Assembly: GCF_000003815.2 (NCBI RefSeq)
Contig: NC_049980.1
Span: forward strand, 16,055,576-16,078,210
Origin: Branchiostoma floridae
Taxonomy: Eukaryota > Chordata > Leptocardii > Amphioxiformes > Branchiostomatidae
Length of the DNA: 22,635 nucleotides
Direction: 5' to 3'
Shown here: positions 19,557 through 22,635 of the stretch, piece by piece
Numbering within the stretch: the stretch's first letter is position 1
Layout: every line of letters begins with the position of its first letter
Notes under the pieces: model-generated
What the model was told of the DNA's origin: nothing
The model's input: the letters and a program-made list of their open reading frames with translations, nothing else
The model's database searches: none
Position numbers and translations under genes: made by a program

Positions 19557-19989
19557 TAGGGCTGGGTACCGGTACAGAAAATTCAGGTCCAGGTCCGGTT
19601 CAGGTCCAGAGGATTAGGTCCAGGTCCGGACCTGAACCTGGACCTGATGCAGTATGACTCATACCAATTGTCCATTTCACTACAAAGAAATCTGTTTGGT
19701 GGAGAATTAAACTTACACTGGCGTTTTAAAATCCTTCAACGCTAACTGCACCTTTACGATTGGCTGTAAAACTTGGTAGAAATTACTATAAACTCTACTC
19801 TACTTCACTCTTGTTATTCTCTTCCACCTGCAAGCGCCAAAACGTGTGAATGCCTGATAAAATAATCTGTTAATTTTCTAATCGGTCCAACATCCGGTCC
19901 ACCTAATTTTTTCAGGTCCGGTTTTTCTGGACCGGTCCAATGAGGAAAACCGGTTTTGTACCGGTACGCTGTACCGATACCCAGCCCTA
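19557..19989. mobile_element. 433-bp non-autonomous hAT-type MITE
   Basis: Terminal inverted repeats of 19 bp: TAGGGCTGGGTACCGGTAC at 19557-19575, and its reverse complement with one mismatch at 19971-19989. Perfect 8-bp direct repeats AGAGCTAC flank it at 19549-19556 and 19990-19997, as expected of a hAT target-site duplication. Subterminal AGGTCC motifs are dense on the left (five forward, two inverted at 19584-19646). Related GGTCC/GGACC motifs lie on the right (19882-19938) and could be transposase-binding sites. There is no transposase ORF, so it would have been mobilised in trans. Confidence 0.9.
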
Positions 19990-20037
19990 AGAGCTACCAA
20001 TCAAACACGAAAATACACAATGTGCGTTAAATCAATT

Positions 20038-20052
20038 CCGCTAGGGGGCGCT
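20038..20052 (+). promoter_or_regulatory. CTCF-like binding site
   Basis: CCGCTAGGGGGCGCT matches the bilaterian CTCF core (CCASYAGRKGGCRSY) at 14 of 15 positions by eye. It lies 49 nt beyond the end of the hAT MITE, outside the element. Occupancy is untested. Confidence 0.4.
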
Positions 20053-20214
20053 CGTACGCAGTCTCCTCGTTGAACCAACAATTTCAAGATTTCACCACGG
20101 GGATTGATTCAGTAACCCCAACTGTAACCCGAAACACAGACGGAAATAATGTTGCTTTTCAAACCAATCAGGAGAGGGCCGCTCTTGGCTATTCAGTGTC
20201 TGCTTCAATCATTT

Positions 20215-20243
20215 AACCAACCAACCAATCAATCAATCAATCA
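20215..20243. repeat. (AACC)n/(AATC)n microsatellite
   Basis: AACCAACCAACC followed by AATCAATCAATCAATCAA. Confidence 0.85.
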
Positions 20244-20358
20244 AAACAAACGAACGAACAACTGATCAAACAACTGATTGATTAATCTATCAATAGCAGT
20301 TAAGGTTGTTTTTTTCAAAATTTCAATTGCAATCTTACCAACCAACCATACAGATAAG

Positions 20359-20386
20359 CAAACAAACAAACAAACAAACAAACAAC
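20359..20386. repeat. (CAAA)n microsatellite
   Basis: About seven CAAA units, with related degenerate sequence on both sides. Confidence 0.9.
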
Positions 20387-22056
20387 CATACATTTATTCA
20401 CAATCAATACGCCTGAAATTTTGACTACATCACATGGTTATCTGACCATCCATTTTATTCCGTGTTCGAAATCGCTCAGCACCACAACGGGAAATCTTGT
20501 GGCCCGGACCATGCCCTCAAGTCTGCGGTGAACAACCTCCAATGCCTACTGGAAAATGTAGATCTTGTAAAATTTTTGTCACGTGCGGCTTCGTGATAAA
20601 AAACACTCGAGGTTATCTTCGATTCACTGGATTGTTCACTGTTCTGGCGACGGCCTTGTGACGGGGAACTGTGTTTGGTACTTGGCGGTTTCATGCCTTC
20701 GGGTTGTAATAAATACAAGCCTGCTTGCTTTCTATCTACAGCGTCTCCTGACAGTGGTGTTCAGGAGATATGGGAACGTTCCTTCGGGGCTGTGAAAAAT
20801 AATATTGCAGGACCCAACTGGGAAGGCGGGGATTCCTGAAAAATCAGTAGAGGGCAAACTCTGCACCTGACACTGTACTCGCATGAAAGACTCATCTGTG
20901 TTGGTACAATCCATATTGAAATTCGTAACTTTCATTCGCTCACCCCGAATGTTCGGTTGCCCATACGCCGACCTTCCTCACTGAGTCAGGAGTGATGTGA
21001 TTCAATTAATCTGAGCACGTGACCTAAGGTGACTACTATGCTCGTTCAGAACAGCCTGGTGCGGATAGAGTGTTGAGAAAATTTAGCTTATACAATGCCG
21101 TGTGAATCAGTTGAATTACAATAAATGTGCACAATGTTATTGTCAACTCAAGGTGTTTTAACTAGCCAATTACCGCCCAGTGAATATACCTTCGTAAAAC
21201 GTTAGAATAAATAGTATTTCAGTAGACGTTTTCAAGATGAAGCCACACGGGGAGCTGAAAAGTAGCGTCTGGAAACTGGAGTTTACTAACACTCATGGAA
21301 TGGTTTTAGATTTCCTATGCAAAAGTCAACTCATATTGGGACATGACAAGTCTTCGAGTAGAATGGTCGGTTATAGGATACTCACACTTGATGAATAGTT
21401 TCTTTGCAGTTTTTGTGAGTCGATCTTGGTAAATAAATGACCTGCATTTTTTGTAATGAGCCTAGCCTCGTGTATTGGTTAGAATTGATGTCCAATCCAA
21501 CATTTATACAGATGAGGATGTATCCCGTCCAGTATCTTTTGTTTCAACTGGTTATATACAGTATATAACATATCACAGGCACAATGACATTTGTCGAGAC
21601 ACAATTAACATTGTTATGATCATAGTGCTTGTTGCCTCTATACAGTCGTTTATAAATCAGCTACTGCATGTAAAAACTGTTGGGAAGAGAGAAGGCTTTT
21701 CCTGTTGCATTCTTTTGATTGAATCAGGGGCAGGTCTTGCTGTAAATATATTCAACACGACTGTGTCTGGGGTTTTGCCTTATAACACTTACACCTGCTT
21801 TAGCTGAAATCGATTGATTACACAGATCCCCGGTAAATCCTATCCCACAAACCGGTAATTTCATACCGATGGTGAAAAGTTAGACCGTGTTGATATCAAG
21901 ATGGGATCTCATCACGTGGCTTCCTCAGTGAAAGGAATCTGACGTCACGACGTCCCTGAGAGCTGATTGACGGTAAAACACTCGTGAAGCTGGGATAAAC
22001 ATGTGGGATGAACACTGAGTGAAGAGATGGGACACGGTGATTTCTGAGAGCTTACG
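20387..22056. other. Intergenic stretch without recognised genes
   Basis: Around 20695-20735, GCCTTCGGGTTGTAATAAATAC resembles the minus-strand reading of repeat B in intron 1 (GCCTTTCGGGCATG...GCAATAAAG), so a retroelement 3' end is possible. The 110-codon frame at 21475-21807 starts at TTG and has no family resemblance. Nothing else was identified. Confidence 0.4.
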
Positions 22057-22140
22057 GCAAAGTTATGGGTTGGCGTCTCCATCTAGGTCCGGATGGGCGT
22101 ACCGGTATCATGGCAGGGAATAATGACCCAATAACTTCGC
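22057..22140. repeat. Imperfect inverted repeat, possible small mobile element
   Basis: GCAAAGTTATGGGT (22057-22070) pairs with ACCCAATAACTTCGC (22126-22140). Pairing seems to extend outward through AGCTTACGG and GAAAGCTTA with interruptions. No target duplication was resolved. 22141-22635 shows nothing further. Confidence 0.4.
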
Positions 22141-22635
22141 AATGAAGAAAGCTTATGCGAGGAATCCGAGATGGCATGTGCCCGAGAGTGGAGCATGAAA
22201 AGCATATGGATGTGTTAAAATTTTGCAAAACAATTTTTGCAAAAACTCTAGATATTTCATGGTACGAATGTATAAGATCTTCGATTTCATGTTGTAAGAC
22301 GTAAGGTGGTTTTCCGGGTATGCCGTACAAACAAACAAGCAAACAGAAGACTTGAATTATTGAAGGTCATTTACGTTTGTTCACTGTTATGAGTCTATCC
22401 TAGCTAACAGCATTTGGCAATTTATACTGCCGTGATCGCCACATTTGCATGTGAAACTTGGCCCTTAAATTGTCATGAGCTTCTGTTAGTGTTTGACAAA
22501 CATATGAGATGCTGTTACGCTATTCTCTACATCTTGTATACCAAAACGACCATGAAGACCAGATGGTGAAAGACATACAGGACTTTTAAACCTAAAGGTG
22601 TAAAGGGTAACGTTACCTGGTCTATGGCCCTGGGC

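Noticed and set aside
20476-20718. 80-codon minus-strand frame, Ser-rich
   Set aside because: It overlaps probable retroelement-tail sequence and shows no domain.
21475-21807. 110-codon frame with a hydrophobic stretch
   Set aside because: TTG start, no recognisable family, and no splice structure to support it as an exon.

Overview
The window looks like nuclear DNA from an invertebrate animal, most likely a cephalochordate (amphioxus). The basis is one receptor gene split by GT-AG introns of 0.46 to 3.1 kb, embedded in DNA dense with small non-coding mobile elements, palindromes and microsatellites. The species call is inference from gene type and repeat style; a related marine deuterostome is the main alternative.

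The only convincing protein gene lies on the + strand in four coding exons: 1268-1699, 3850-4008, 7154-7349 and 7814-8298. Joined (intron phases 0, 0, 1) they encode a 423-residue class A GPCR of the GnRH / corazonin / adipokinetic-hormone receptor superfamily. All seven membrane segments can be read, along with Asp2.50, the Cys3.25-ECL2 Cys pair, an LDR box, a CWTPFY box in TM6 and an NPxxY-type box in TM7. Asn rather than Asp in the TM7 box points to the invertebrate-type (corazonin/AKH-like) branch rather than the vertebrate GnRH receptor branch.

1-1267 is 5' flank, with a weak TATA-like box, a possible non-coding first-exon donor and a CT microsatellite. The introns carry mobile-element debris. 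Intron 1 has a 39-bp-armed palindrome with a hammerhead-like core and three copies of a short dispersed repeat. Intron 2 has an approximately 850-bp foldback element. 8299-10227 is 3' UTR and flank, with a near-perfect 22-bp palindrome and a second hammerhead-like relic.

10228-18648 (8.4 kb) is almost entirely one complex repeat family in head-to-tail, variously truncated copies. The copies share a conserved promoter-like block (CCAAT, an AT-rich core, then a TATA-like box) but carry one of two unrelated bodies downstream. Within it sits a four-copy 163-bp tandem array showing two-monomer higher-order structure. No transposase or reverse transcriptase is visible, so it reads as a non-autonomous, satellite-like mobile family.

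18649-22635 has no recognisable gene. It holds an intact 433-bp hAT-type MITE (19-bp terminal inverted repeats, perfect 8-bp target duplication), a strong CTCF-like site just beyond it, simple repeats and an imperfect inverted repeat at 22057-22140. I see no RNA gene, CRISPR array or prokaryotic operon.
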